From: Actinomadura luzonensis
GTDB taxonomy: Bacteria; Actinomycetota; Actinomycetes; Streptosporangiales; Streptosporangiaceae
Length of the DNA: 64,000 nt
Assembly: GCF_022664455.2 (NCBI RefSeq)
Contig: NZ_JAKRKC020000003.1
Span: forward strand, 124,001-188,000
Direction: 5' to 3'
Shown: positions 51,595-59,775 of the stretch, piece by piece
Position numbering within the stretch: position 1 is the stretch's first letter
How the letters are laid out: each line of letters starts with the position of its first letter
Program-made: the position numbers and the translations under genes
Notes under the pieces: model-generated
Database searches by the model: none
Told to the model about the DNA's origin: nothing
The model's input: only the letters and a program-made list of their open reading frames with translations

Positions 51595-53445
51595 TCACAG
51601 GTCCACCGTGACGTCGTACGCCGCAAGCCACTGGTTGAGCCAGAGCATCAGCTCCATGCTGCCCCGGTCGTAGGAGCGGCTGACCGCGCCGAGCGGGCGG
51701 GACAGGGCCCGGCGCGCCCGCTCGCGGTCCAGCAGCGGCAGGACCGGGGCGTGCCGGTCGGCCAGCAGCCCGGCCATGCGGGCGCGCAGCGCCCGCTCGT
51801 AGCCGGCGTCCTGGGTGGCCGGGTAGGGCGTCTTGGCCCGCTCCAGGACCGAGGCCGGCAGCAGGTCGGCCGCCGCCGCCCGCAGCAGGCTCTTCTCCCG
51901 GCCGTCGAACGACTTCATCGGCCAGGGCACGTTGAAGACGTACTCCACCAGCCGGTGGTCGCAGTAGGGCACGCGCACCTCCAGCCCCACCGCCATGCTC
52001 ATGCGGTCCTTGCGGTCCAGCAGGGTCTGCACGAAACGGGTCAGGTTGAGGTACGTGATCTCCCGCATCCGCCGCTCGCCGGCCGGCTCGCCGGCCAGCA
52101 CCGGCACCTCGGCCAGCGCGTCCCGGTAGCGGTCGGCCCGGTAGCCGGGGATGTCCAGCTTCTCCTTGACGCCCTCGTCCAGCAGCGCCAGACCGCCGAA
52201 ATAACGGGCCGAGCCCGAGGTCAGCCAGGGGAAGGTGGCCGCCTGCCGCACCGCCGGGTTACGGAACCACAGGTAGCCGCCGAACAGCTCGTCGGCCGCC
52301 TCGCCGGACAACGCCACCGTGCACGCCCGCCTGATGTCGGCGAACAGCAGGTAGAGCGAGGGCCACATGTCGCCCCAGTAGGCGGGGGGCAGGTCGGTGG
52401 CGGCCAGGACCGCGTCCCTGACGTGCGGAGCGGCCAGCGCGTCGGCCTGCAGCAGCACCTCGGTGTGGTCGGTGCCGGCGTGCGCGGACATCTCCCGCAC
52501 GTACGGGGCGTCGCTGGCGCCGCGTACCGCGTCGGCCAGGAAGCCCTCGGCGGCGCCGACGAAGTCCACCGAGAACGTGCGCAGCCGGCCCCGCCCCTGC
52601 GCCGCCAGGCCGCGGGCGGCCAGCGCGGTGACCGCCGAGGAGTCGAGCCCGCCCGACAGCAGCACCGCCAGCGGCACGTCGGCGACGAGCTGCCGGTCGA
52701 CGGTGTCGGCCAGCAGCTCGCGCACGGTGGCGACCGTGGTGGGCAGGTCGTCGGTGTGCTCCCGGGCCGTCAGGCTCCAGTAGCGGCGCTTGGTGAGGCC
52801 GCCGCGTCCCACCCGGACCACCTGGCCGGGCCGGACCTCGCGCATGCCGGTGAAGACCGCGGCCTCGGGGGTCTTGACCATGTCCAGGATCTCGCGCAGG
52901 CCGTCGGCGTCGACCCGGCGCGGGACCGCGGGGTTGGCCAGGACGGCCTTCGGCTCGGAGCCGAACAGCACCCCGGCGGGCGTCGGGTAGTAGTAGAGCG
53001 GCTTGATCCCCATCCGGTCGCGGACCAGCAGCAGCTCCTCGGACCTGGTGTCCCACACGCCCAGGGCGAACATGCCGTTGAGGTGGCCGGCCAGGTCCTC
53101 GCCCCACTGCAGGTAGGCGCGGAGCACCACCTCGGTGTCGGAGCGGGTGCGGAAGCGGTGCCCGTGGGCGCTCAGCTCGGCGCGCAGCTCGCGGAAGTTG
53201 TAGATCTCGCCGCAGAAGGTGACGACCGCCGCCGTGCGGCCGTCGATCTCGGCGGTCATCGGCTGATGGCCGTGCTCCAGGTCGATGACCGCCAGCCGAC
53301 GGTGGCCGAACAGGACGTGCCGGTCGTGCCAGTGTCCCTCGGCGTCCGGCCCGCGGCAGGCCATCGTGTCCGTCATGGCCCGCAGGGTGGGACGCTCGCG
53401 CGACAGGTCCCGCGCGAAGTCCACCCAGCCGACGATCCCGCACAT
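51595..53445 (-). CDS. Asparagine synthase-like glutamine-dependent amidotransferase
   Basis: 616 aa. Class II glutaminase domain with catalytic Cys2 (MCGIVGWVDF), then RGPDAEGHW and FCGEIYNFRELRAEL; the C-terminal synthase domain has the PP-loop LAVLLSGGLDSSAVTALAAR. In type II PKS clusters such enzymes either make a malonamate starter (OxyD in oxytetracycline) or amidate a carboxyl group of the skeleton (FdmV, PdmN). It is the last gene of the KS-CLF-ACP operon, which favours an early role such as starter-unit formation (inference). Confidence 0.92.
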   Translation of the reverse strand: MCGIVGWVDFARDLSRERPTLRAMTDTMACRGPDAEGHWHDRHVLFGHRRLAVIDLEHGHQPMTAEIDGRTAAVVTFCGEIYNFRELRAELSAHGHRFRTRSDTEVVLRAYLQWGEDLAGHLNGMFALGVWDTRSEELLLVRDRMGIKPLYYYPTPAGVLFGSEPKAVLANPAVPRRVDADGLREILDMVKTPEAAVFTGMREVRPGQVVRVGRGGLTKRRYWSLTAREHTDDLPTTVATVRELLADTVDRQLVADVPLAVLLSGGLDSSAVTALAARGLAAQGRGRLRTFSVDFVGAAEGFLADAVRGASDAPYVREMSAHAGTDHTEVLLQADALAAPHVRDAVLAATDLPPAYWGDMWPSLYLLFADIRRACTVALSGEAADELFGGYLWFRNPAVRQAATFPWLTSGSARYFGGLALLDEGVKEKLDIPGYRADRYRDALAEVPVLAGEPAGERRMREITYLNLTRFVQTLLDRKDRMSMAVGLEVRVPYCDHRLVEYVFNVPWPMKSFDGREKSLLRAAAADLLPASVLERAKTPYPATQDAGYERALRARMAGLLADRHAPVLPLLDRERARRALSRPLGAVSRSYDRGSMELMLWLNQWLAAYDVTVDL

Positions 53446-53457
53446 GCTCCCCGCCTT

Positions 53458-53703
53458 TCATCCGAGCCGGTCGTTGACCGCCTTGATCAGGGTGCGCGGG
53501 GTGTCCAGGACCGTGAGGTCGTCGCCCAGCGCGATGTCGTGGTCCCGCTCGATGCTGTTGATGGTGTTGAACAGGGCCAGCGAGTCGTAGCCCAGGGACT
53601 CGAACGGCGTGTCCATGATGTCGCCGGTCAGGTCCACGTCCTCGTCCAGGCCCGCGAACGTGCGCAGCGCCTGGACCAGGTCGCCGATCGTGAACTCGCT
53701 CAT
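53458..53703 (-). CDS. Type II PKS acyl carrier protein
   Basis: 81 aa. Phosphopantetheine site Ser41 in FESLGYDSLALFNTIN, slightly unusual for the D-S-L core (GYDSL). The helical pattern and acidic pI fit the ACP fold. Start ATG overlaps the CLF stop as ATGA. It carries the growing polyketide chain for the KS-CLF. Confidence 0.93.
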   Translation of the reverse strand: MSEFTIGDLVQALRTFAGLDEDVDLTGDIMDTPFESLGYDSLALFNTINSIERDHDIALGDDLTVLDTPRTLIKAVNDRLG

Positions 53704-54932
53704 GGTGTCCTCCTTGTCGATGTGCGCAGCACCATGGCCGCGTTGAAGCCGCCGTGCCCGCGGGCGACGACCAGGGCGGTGCGCAGCCGCGCCGGCCGGG
53801 GCTCGCCGAGCACCAGGTCGATCAGGTCGCCGTGGGCCGGCCTGGCCACGTTGGCGGTGGGCGGGACGAGTCCGTCGCGCATCGCCAGCAGCGCGGTGGC
53901 CAGGTCCAGCGGGCCGCCGCCGGCCAGCAGCCGGCCCGTCATGGTCTTGGGCGCGGTCACCGGAACCCCTCTCGGGCCGAACACCGCGGCCAGCGTCTCG
54001 GCCTCCAGCCGGTCGTCCTCGGGCAGCCCGCCCGCGTCGGCGAAGACCACGTCCACGTCCCCGGGGGCCGTCCCGGCCCGCCGCAGGGCGAGCTCCACGG
54101 CCCGCCGCAGGCCGGGCGGGCGGCCGGAGCCGGGCGCCGGGTCGAACGTGGCCGCGTGCCCGGCCACCTCGCCCCACACGCGGGGGGCTCCCCTGCGCCG
54201 CGCGGCCTCGCGTTCCTCCAGGACCAGCAGCGCCCCGCCCTCGCCCGGCACCTGGCCGGCCGCCGCCTCGTCGAAGGGCAGGTACGCCCGCGCGGGATCG
54301 GCGCTGGTGCTCAATCTCCCCGACCGGATCAGGCAGATCCACGACCACGGGCACAGCGAGCCGTCCACGCCGCCGGCCAGCATCAGCTCGGTGTCCTCCC
54401 GCAGGTGCCTGGCGGCCTTGGCGACGGCGTCCAGCCCGCCGGCCTGCTCGGCCACCAGGGCGCCGCCGGGTCCGCGCATGCCGTGCCTGATGGAGATCTG
54501 GCCGGTGTTGACCGGGTAGAACCAGGCGAAGGACTGGTAGGCGCTGACGTACCGGCCGCCCTTGCTCCACAGGGCCTGCAGCTCGCGCTGGCCGAACTCG
54601 AAGCCGCCCGCCGAGGCGGCGGTCACCACGCCGGCCGCGTACCGCGGCAGGCGCGCCGGATCGGCGCCCGCGTCGGCCAGCGCCTCCTCGGCCGCGACCA
54701 GCGCCAGGCGCGTCATGTGGTCGGTCTGCGGCACCAGCCGGCCGGGCACCCGCCCGGCCGGGTCGAACGGGATCTCCGCCGCGAGCGTGGCCGAGTACCC
54801 CGACGGGTCGAACCGGCCGATCCGCCGGATGCCGCTCTCCCCGCGCAGGGTCGCCGCCCAGTACGCCTCGGTCCCCAGCCCGTTGGGCGCCACCACCCCC
54901 AGCCCGGTGACGACCGGGGCCGCGCCGGTCAC
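53700..54932 (-). CDS. Type II PKS chain-length factor (KS-beta)
   Basis: 410 aa from GTG 54932 (GTGA overlap with KS-alpha). Ketosynthase fold with the active-site Cys replaced by Gln163 in LVAEQAGGLDAVAKAARHLR, the hallmark of CLFs. Other regions: VVTGLGVVAPNGLGTEAYWA, FPVNTGQIS-type YPVNTGQISIRHGMRG, GHGGFNAAMVLR near the end. It forms the heterodimer that sets chain length; the length (octa-, nona-, decaketide or longer) cannot be read by eye. Confidence 0.93.
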   Translation of the reverse strand: MTGAAPVVTGLGVVAPNGLGTEAYWAATLRGESGIRRIGRFDPSGYSATLAAEIPFDPAGRVPGRLVPQTDHMTRLALVAAEEALADAGADPARLPRYAAGVVTAASAGGFEFGQRELQALWSKGGRYVSAYQSFAWFYPVNTGQISIRHGMRGPGGALVAEQAGGLDAVAKAARHLREDTELMLAGGVDGSLCPWSWICLIRSGRLSTSADPARAYLPFDEAAAGQVPGEGGALLVLEEREAARRRGAPRVWGEVAGHAATFDPAPGSGRPPGLRRAVELALRRAGTAPGDVDVVFADAGGLPEDDRLEAETLAAVFGPRGVPVTAPKTMTGRLLAGGGPLDLATALLAMRDGLVPPTANVARPAHGDLIDLVLGEPRPARLRTALVVARGHGGFNAAMVLRTSTRRTP

Positions 54933-56209
54933 GCCCGGCCCCGATGCGGGGCGGTCAGCACGATCGCGCTCTGGAACCCGCCGAACCCGCTGGCCACGCT
55001 GAGCGCCGCGGACACCCGCTGCTCCCTCGCCACGAGCGGCACGTAGTCCAGGTCGCACTCCGGGTCGGGATGGCGCAGGTTCGCGGTCGGCGGGATGACG
55101 CCGTGCTCGATCGTGAGCGCGCAGGCGGCGACCTCCAGCGCGCAGATGGCGCCCAGCGAGTGACCGATCATCGACTTGATGGAGCTGACCGGGGTGCGGT
55201 AGGCGTGCGCGCCCAGGGCGGCCTTGAACGCGTTGGTCTCGTGCAGGTCGTTCTGCCTGGTGGCCGAGCCGTGGGCGTTGACGTAGTCCACGTCCGTGGG
55301 GTCCAGGCGGGCGCGGGCGAGGGCGTGCCGGATCGCCTCGGCCATCTCGGCGCCGTCGGGACGCAGCCCCGTCATGCTGAAGGCGTTGCAGCGGGCGGCG
55401 TGCCCGGCCACCTCGGCGTACACGTGGGCGCCGCGACGCAGGGCGTGGCCGCGTTCCTCCAGGACGAACACCGCCGCGCCCTCGCCCAGGGCGAAACCGT
55501 CCCTGGTGCGGTCGAACGGGCGGGAGGCGCTCTCCGGCTCGTCGTTGCGGGGCGAGGTGGCCTTGATCGCGTCGAAGCAGGCGACGGTGATGGGGGAGAT
55601 CGCCGCGTCCGACGCCCCCGCCACCATCACGTCGGCCTCGCCGTCGCGGATCAGGTCGGAGGCGTGGCCGACGACGTCGATGCCGGAGGTGCAGCCGGCC
55701 GAGACGATGCCGACCGGCCCTTCCGCGCCGGCCAGCCAGGCGACCTCGGCCGCCATGGACGACGGGACGAAGTAGTCGTAGAGGTAGGGGCTGCCGTGCG
55801 CCTCCTCCACGAGCCAGGCCGCTCCCTCGTCGCTGACGATCGCGTACTCGCGGTCGAGGCTGATGGTCATCCCGCAGGCCGTGCCGATCATGGTGCCGGT
55901 GCGCTCCGGGTCGCACTCCCCGGCGATCCCGCTGTCCTCCAGCGCCTCGCGCGCCGCCACCACCGCGAACTGGGTGGTGCGGTCCCAGCGCCGGATCTGC
56001 CGCTGGGTCAGGCCGGCCGCCACCGGGTCGAAGTCGCACTCCGCGGCCATCCGGGAGCGGAAGGCCGACGCGTCGAAGGAGGTGATGGTCCTGGTCGTGG
56101 TGCGTCCGGAGGTGAGCAGGTCCCAGAACTGCTTGGTCCCCGGCTCCCCGGGCGCGACCACGCCGATCCCGGTGATCACGGCGCGGCGCGCGCCGTCTGG
56201 TACAGCCAC
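54929..56209 (-). CDS. Type II PKS ketosynthase KS-alpha
   Basis: 426 aa from GTG 56209 with GGGGAG six bases upstream. Catalytic Cys173 in GIVSAGCTSGIDVVGHASDL, and the two His motifs in VNAHGSATRQNDLHETNAFK and SSIKSMIGHSLGAICALEVA. SGFGGFQSAIVL closes the fold. It condenses malonyl units on the ACP with the CLF. First gene of the operon KS-alpha, CLF, ACP, amidotransferase; divergent from a FAD monooxygenase gene across a 223-bp regulatory interval. Confidence 0.95.
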   Translation of the reverse strand: MAVPDGARRAVITGIGVVAPGEPGTKQFWDLLTSGRTTTRTITSFDASAFRSRMAAECDFDPVAAGLTQRQIRRWDRTTQFAVVAAREALEDSGIAGECDPERTGTMIGTACGMTISLDREYAIVSDEGAAWLVEEAHGSPYLYDYFVPSSMAAEVAWLAGAEGPVGIVSAGCTSGIDVVGHASDLIRDGEADVMVAGASDAAISPITVACFDAIKATSPRNDEPESASRPFDRTRDGFALGEGAAVFVLEERGHALRRGAHVYAEVAGHAARCNAFSMTGLRPDGAEMAEAIRHALARARLDPTDVDYVNAHGSATRQNDLHETNAFKAALGAHAYRTPVSSIKSMIGHSLGAICALEVAACALTIEHGVIPPTANLRHPDPECDLDYVPLVAREQRVSAALSVASGFGGFQSAIVLTAPHRGRA

Positions 56210-56292
56210 CGTTGTCTCCCCTGTCCGCAGGTTGCCCGTGCACCCGGGCCGATCTCCCGGGCCGATTTCTTGGGCCGGGTCAGGCGAGCATG

Positions 56293-56310
56293 TCCCGGCC
56301 CGCTCAAGGA
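56293..56310 (+). promoter_or_regulatory. Candidate SARP repeat, KS-alpha/monooxygenase interval
   Basis: TCCCGGC-CCGC-TCAAGGA, with 11-bp heptamer period and the TCAAG core. It lies in the divergent region, about 85 bp from the KS-alpha start and 120 bp from the monooxygenase start. Confidence 0.4.
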
Positions 56311-56362
56311 GCCGCTGAAATCCGCATGACGCTCGCCGCAGGCCACGGGGCACAGCCGGATC

Positions 56363-56380
56363 TCCGACGGTCCTCAAGGT
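56363..56380 (+). promoter_or_regulatory. Candidate SARP operator before the FAD monooxygenase gene
   Basis: TCCGACG-GTCC-TCAAGGT, differing from the 41.9-kb operators at only three heptamer positions (A for C in the first heptamer, GT for CG at the end of the second). It lies 52 bp before the GTG start, the same distance as the plus-strand site at 41975. Confidence 0.5.
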
Positions 56381-56432
56381 GGCGGGCCCACGCTCGGGCC
56401 CGACGCATCCGAGCACTGCGAGGTGGCATGAG

Positions 56433-58044
56433 GTGAACGACGCACTGGTGGTCGGGGCCGGGCCGGTCGGCCTGACCGTGGCCTGCGAACTGCGGCGGCG
56501 CGGAGTGCGCACGCGACTGGTCGACGCGGCCGACGGGCCCGCCGCCACCAGCCGGGCGACCTCCCTGCACCCGCGTACCCTGGAGACCTTCGACCAGATG
56601 GGCATCGCCGACGAGCTGCTGGCGCGCGGCCTGCGGCTGCGGGCGTTCACGCTGCACCAGGACGGGCGCCGGCTGGTGCGCCTGGGCAACGACTTCACCC
56701 CCAACCCGACGCGTTTCCCGTTCACGCTGGGCCTGGACCAGGTGAGCACCGAGGAGGTGCTGCGCGCCGCGGCCGAGAAGCAGGGCCCGCCCGTCGAGTG
56801 GGGCGTCCGGCTGGTGGGGCTGGAGCAGGACGGCGAGGAGGTCAGGGCCACGCTGCGGCACGCCGACGGCACGGAGGAGGTGGCGCGGACCGGCTGGCTG
56901 GTGGGCTGCGACGGCGGCCACAGCACCGTGCGCAAGGAGCTGGGGCTGCGGCTGACCGGCGAGACCAGCGAGACCTGGATGCTCGCCGACGCCGACGTGA
57001 CGGTCCCGCTCCCCCGCGACAGCCTGCACCTGGTACGCGCCCGCGGCCGCAACGTGCTGATGGTGCCGTTGCCCGGCGAGCGGCGCTGGCGCATGATCGA
57101 CACCGCGGACCCGGCCGAGTCCGGCACCGGCGCCGACGCCGTGCGCGCCCGGCTCACCGCGCGCCTGTCCCGGGGGCTGGGCCGCCGGGTGGAGATCGGC
57201 GAGCCGTCGTGGATCTCGGTGTTCACCGCGCAGCAGCGGATGATCGACCGCATGCGCGTGGGCCGCTGCCTGGTCGCCGGCGACGCCGCGCACGTCCACA
57301 GCGCGGCCTCGGGCCAGGGGCTGAACACCGGGATCCAGGAGGCGTTCAACCTGGGCTGGAAGCTTGCCATGGTGGTCAACGGGCAGGCCGGTCCCGCGCT
57401 GCTCGACACCTACGGCGCCGAGCGGCTGCCGATCGGGCGGGCCCTGCTGGCCTCCACGAAGAACGCCACCAGGCTGGTGGCTCTCCGCAGCGCGGTCGCC
57501 GGGGCGCTGCAGCCGGCGTTCTTCTCCCTGGTACGGGCGCTGCCCCCGCTGCGGACGAAGATCGAGCGGCAGATCCTCGGCAAGATCTCCGCGCTCAACG
57601 TCGCCTACCGCGACGGCCTCCCGGACGGCGACCCGTACGGCGGAAAGGGCGGCGGCAAGGACGGCGGAACGGCGGCGGTGCGGCCGCGCGCCGGCGAGCG
57701 GGTGGCACAGGTGATGGCCGAGGACGCGGCGGCCCCGGGCTGGCAGGCGCTGGTGGAGGAGCTGCGCGACCCGCGGTGGACCCTGCTGGCCGGGCCCGGC
57801 GCCGGGCCGGCGGCGCTCGCGGCGGCGGAGGGGCGCGCGGACTGGCTGTCGGCGCGGGTGGTGGACGGCGCGGCCCCACGGGCTGGCGGACCCGGGCGGG
57901 CGGCTGTCGGCCGCGCTGGGGCTGGGCGGCGAGGGATGGCTGCTGATCCGCCCGGACGGGTACCTCGCCGGGCGGGGCGGGCGGCTGGCCGCCGACACCG
58001 GGCGGCTGGCCGCGACGTTCGCCCGCTACGCGATCCCCGTGTGA
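56433..58044 (+). CDS. FAD-dependent aromatic monooxygenase, apparent frameshift near the 3' end
   Basis: GTG start 56433 after GAGGTGG. VGAGPVGLTVACELRRRG, VGCDGGHSTVRKELGL and VAGDAAHVHSAASGQGLNTG are the FAD motifs of PHBH-type polyketide hydroxylases. The frame holds to about residue 480 (RVVDGAA), then one extra base in the CCCC run at 57874-57877 breaks it. Deleting one C restores the expected tail (GLADPGGRLSAALGLGGEGW, LLIRPDGYLAG) and a 536-aa protein ending at TGA 58042-58044. Uncorrected, the frame runs on across the next gene. The defect affects only the C-terminal thioredoxin-like domain. Confidence 0.78.
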
Positions 58045-58093
58045 GGCCCTGTGCGGGGCCCCGTGTGAGGCCCCGTGTGAGGCCCTGTGCGGG
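58035..58093. repeat. 12-bp tandem repeat, five units, across the monooxygenase stop codon
   Basis: Units alternate CCCCGTGTGAGG and CCCTGTGCGGGG. The first unit contains the TGA stop of the monooxygenase gene, so expansion would add further in-frame TGA-bearing units downstream of it. Confidence 0.75.
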
Positions 58094-58102
58094 CCGGTCT
58101 TC

Positions 58103-58147
58103 GTGCCGCGGCCCTGTCACCCGTCGCGGGTGGCAGGGCCGCGGCAC
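58103..58147. terminator. Bidirectional hairpin between convergent genes
   Basis: 20-bp arms GTGCCGCGGCCCTGTCACCC and GGGTGGCAGGGCCGCGGCAC with one T-G mismatch and a 5-base loop. It fills the gap between the monooxygenase and cyclase genes. Very stable but without T-tracts, typical of high-GC actinomycetes. Confidence 0.8.
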
Positions 58148-58148
58148 G

Positions 58149-58919
58149 TCAGTCGTCCAGCAGCGCCACGGCGCGGGCCCAGCCCGCCCCCGCCCCGGCG
58201 ATCTTCACGGGGAAGCAGCAGACGGTGAACCCGTGCGGCGGCAGCGCCGCCAGGTTGGCCAGGCGCTCGATCTGGCAGTACTCGTGCCGCCGCCCGGCCA
58301 GGTGCGCGGGCCACAGCACCCGCCGGTCGCGGGTCCGGCGGTACCGCTCGATGATGTGCGGGAACGGCGCGTCCAGGCTGAAGGCGTCCGTGCCGATGAC
58401 CCGGACGCCCAGGCCGAGCAGGTACTCCGTGGCCTCCCCGTCGAGCCCGGTGAACTCGGCGAAGTAGGCGGGGGTGCCCTGCCGCGCGTCCGCGCCCGTG
58501 TGGAGCAGCGCGATGTCCATGGGGCGGGGGGCGTACCCGGTGCGCTCGATCGCGGCGCGGACCTCGGCCGCACCGGCCGCGCCCGTCCCCGCGCCGGTCA
58601 GGTCGAGGACGAAGCCCGGCCGGTGGAACCAGTCCAGCGGCACCTGGTCGATGGTGCGGGGCGGGCCGTACACGGGTTTGCTGCCGTAGTGGGCGGGCGC
58701 GTCGACGTGGGTGCCCGTGTGGGTGGTGGCCCGCACGAAGTCCAGGTCGAGGAACTCGCCGTCGGGCAGGTCGGCGGGGTCCAGCTCCAGCCCGTAGCGT
58801 TCGCGCATCCCCTCGGACATGTGGCGGGCCCCCTCGGCCGGGGTCATGCGCTCGTGCACGACCGGGTCGGGCTCCCAGCCCCGGGCGTCGATGGGCGAGG
58901 ACAGGTCGATGATCCGCAT
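58149..58919 (-). CDS. Polyketide cyclase of the OxyN/MtmX (cyclase/kynurenine formamidase-like) family
   Basis: 256 aa, ATG after GGAG. The family's metal-binding motif HxGTHxDAPxH is TTHTGTHVDAPAHYG (about 67-81). LLHTGADARQGTPAYFAEF, VIGTDAFSLDAPFPHIIERY and HEYCQIERLANLAALPPHGF follow. Members in type II PKS clusters (OxyN for oxytetracycline, MtmX for mithramycin) close later rings. Its presence argues for a tetracycline or aureolic-acid-like folding rather than a pentangular one (inference). Last gene of the minus-strand operon entering from the right edge. Confidence 0.86.
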   Translation of the reverse strand: MRIIDLSSPIDARGWEPDPVVHERMTPAEGARHMSEGMRERYGLELDPADLPDGEFLDLDFVRATTHTGTHVDAPAHYGSKPVYGPPRTIDQVPLDWFHRPGFVLDLTGAGTGAAGAAEVRAAIERTGYAPRPMDIALLHTGADARQGTPAYFAEFTGLDGEATEYLLGLGVRVIGTDAFSLDAPFPHIIERYRRTRDRRVLWPAHLAGRRHEYCQIERLANLAALPPHGFTVCCFPVKIAGAGAGWARAVALLDD

Positions 58920-58939
58920 CTGCTGCTCCAGGTGTCGTA

Positions 58940-59000
58940 CGGGCGGACGGGCGGCCGGACGGGCGGGCGGACGGGCGGGCGGCCGGGCGGGCACGGCGGG
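58940..59000. repeat. G-rich short tandem repeat between cyclase and SDR genes
   Basis: Imperfect repeats of GGCGGACGGGC and GGCGGGCGG over about 60 bp, in the intercistronic gap. It is on the leader side of the cyclase gene's ribosome site and may fold as a G-rich structure in DNA or RNA. Confidence 0.6.
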
Positions 59001-59002
59001 TT

Positions 59003-59770
59003 TCAGGCCATCAGGCTCAGCCCGCCGTCCACGGTGATCACCTGACCGTGGATCCAGGCGGCCTCGTCGGCGCAGAGCAGCGCCACGGCGTCCGCGACGT
59101 CGGCCGGCGTGGTCAGCCGTCCGGCGGGGGTGCGGCCGGCCAGGAGCCCGATGACCGGCCGGTCCTCCTCGCGGTTGGACGGGCCCTTGTCGAGTTTCCC
59201 GGTGGACACGGCGTTGACGCACACGCCCTCCCCTGCCAGTTCGGCGGCCAGGTAGCGGACCAGGCTCTCCATCGCGGCCTTGGCCACGCCCAGCCCGGCG
59301 TAGGCGGGGATCACGCGGCGGGCGCCGATGCTGGTCACCGCGATGATCCGGCCCCGCCCGCGCGCCGTCATCAGCGCGGTCAGCCGCTTGGTGTCGGCCA
59401 GCAGCGGGGTCAGCGCCAGGTCGAGGTCGGCGCGCAGCTCGTCCGGGTGGAGCGAGTGCGCCGAGGCCGGGCGGAGCGAGGCGGCGCAGTGGACGAGGAC
59501 GTCCAGCGCGCCGTGCTCGCGTTCGAGCTGTTCCAGCAGGTCCCGCACCACGGTGGGGCGGCGCAGGTCGCCCTTGAAGGCGGCCACGTTCCCGCGTACG
59601 CGGGGGTCGCCGCGCAGCTCGGAGACGGCCAGGACGGCGTCGCGGTCGTCGCCCGCGTAGGCGAGCAGCACGTCGCAGCCCTCGGCGGCCAGTTTGCCGG
59701 CCACGGCCAGCCCCACTCCGCGGGTGCCGCCGGTCACCAGCGCGATCCTGCCGTCCAGTCCCAGGCTCAC
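59003..59770 (-). CDS. SDR-family reductase with enoyl-reductase-like Y-x6-K spacing
   Basis: 255 aa from GTG 59770 (GGAAGG eight bases upstream); GTG 59779 overlaps the previous stop as GTGA and is the alternative. TGGTRGVGLAVAGKLAAEGC is the cofactor motif; catalytic region VTSIGARRVIPAYAGLGVAK has Tyr and Lys six residues apart (Y-x6-K), as in FabI/FabL, not the Y-x3-K of ketoreductases. LLCADEAAWIHGQVITVDGG closes the fold. It may be a keto- or enoyl-type reductase on a ring carbonyl or alkene. It belongs to the operon with aromatase, monooxygenase and RmlA genes. Confidence 0.85.
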   Translation of the reverse strand: MSLGLDGRIALVTGGTRGVGLAVAGKLAAEGCDVLLAYAGDDRDAVLAVSELRGDPRVRGNVAAFKGDLRRPTVVRDLLEQLEREHGALDVLVHCAASLRPASAHSLHPDELRADLDLALTPLLADTKRLTALMTARGRGRIIAVTSIGARRVIPAYAGLGVAKAAMESLVRYLAAELAGEGVCVNAVSTGKLDKGPSNREEDRPVIGLLAGRTPAGRLTTPADVADAVALLCADEAAWIHGQVITVDGGLSLMA

Positions 59771-59775
59771 TGTCG

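Noticed and set aside
53700..54932. Second ketosynthase with a mutated active site as a pseudogene
   Set aside because: Gln in place of Cys is the defining residue of chain-length factors, so the gene is intact and expected.
56379..59045. An 888-codon frame continuing the FAD monooxygenase across the cyclase gene
   Set aside because: After the homopolymer at 57874 the residues become low-complexity Arg/Gly/Pro and run antisense to the well-supported cyclase gene. The natural C-terminus is in the +1 frame ending at 58044.
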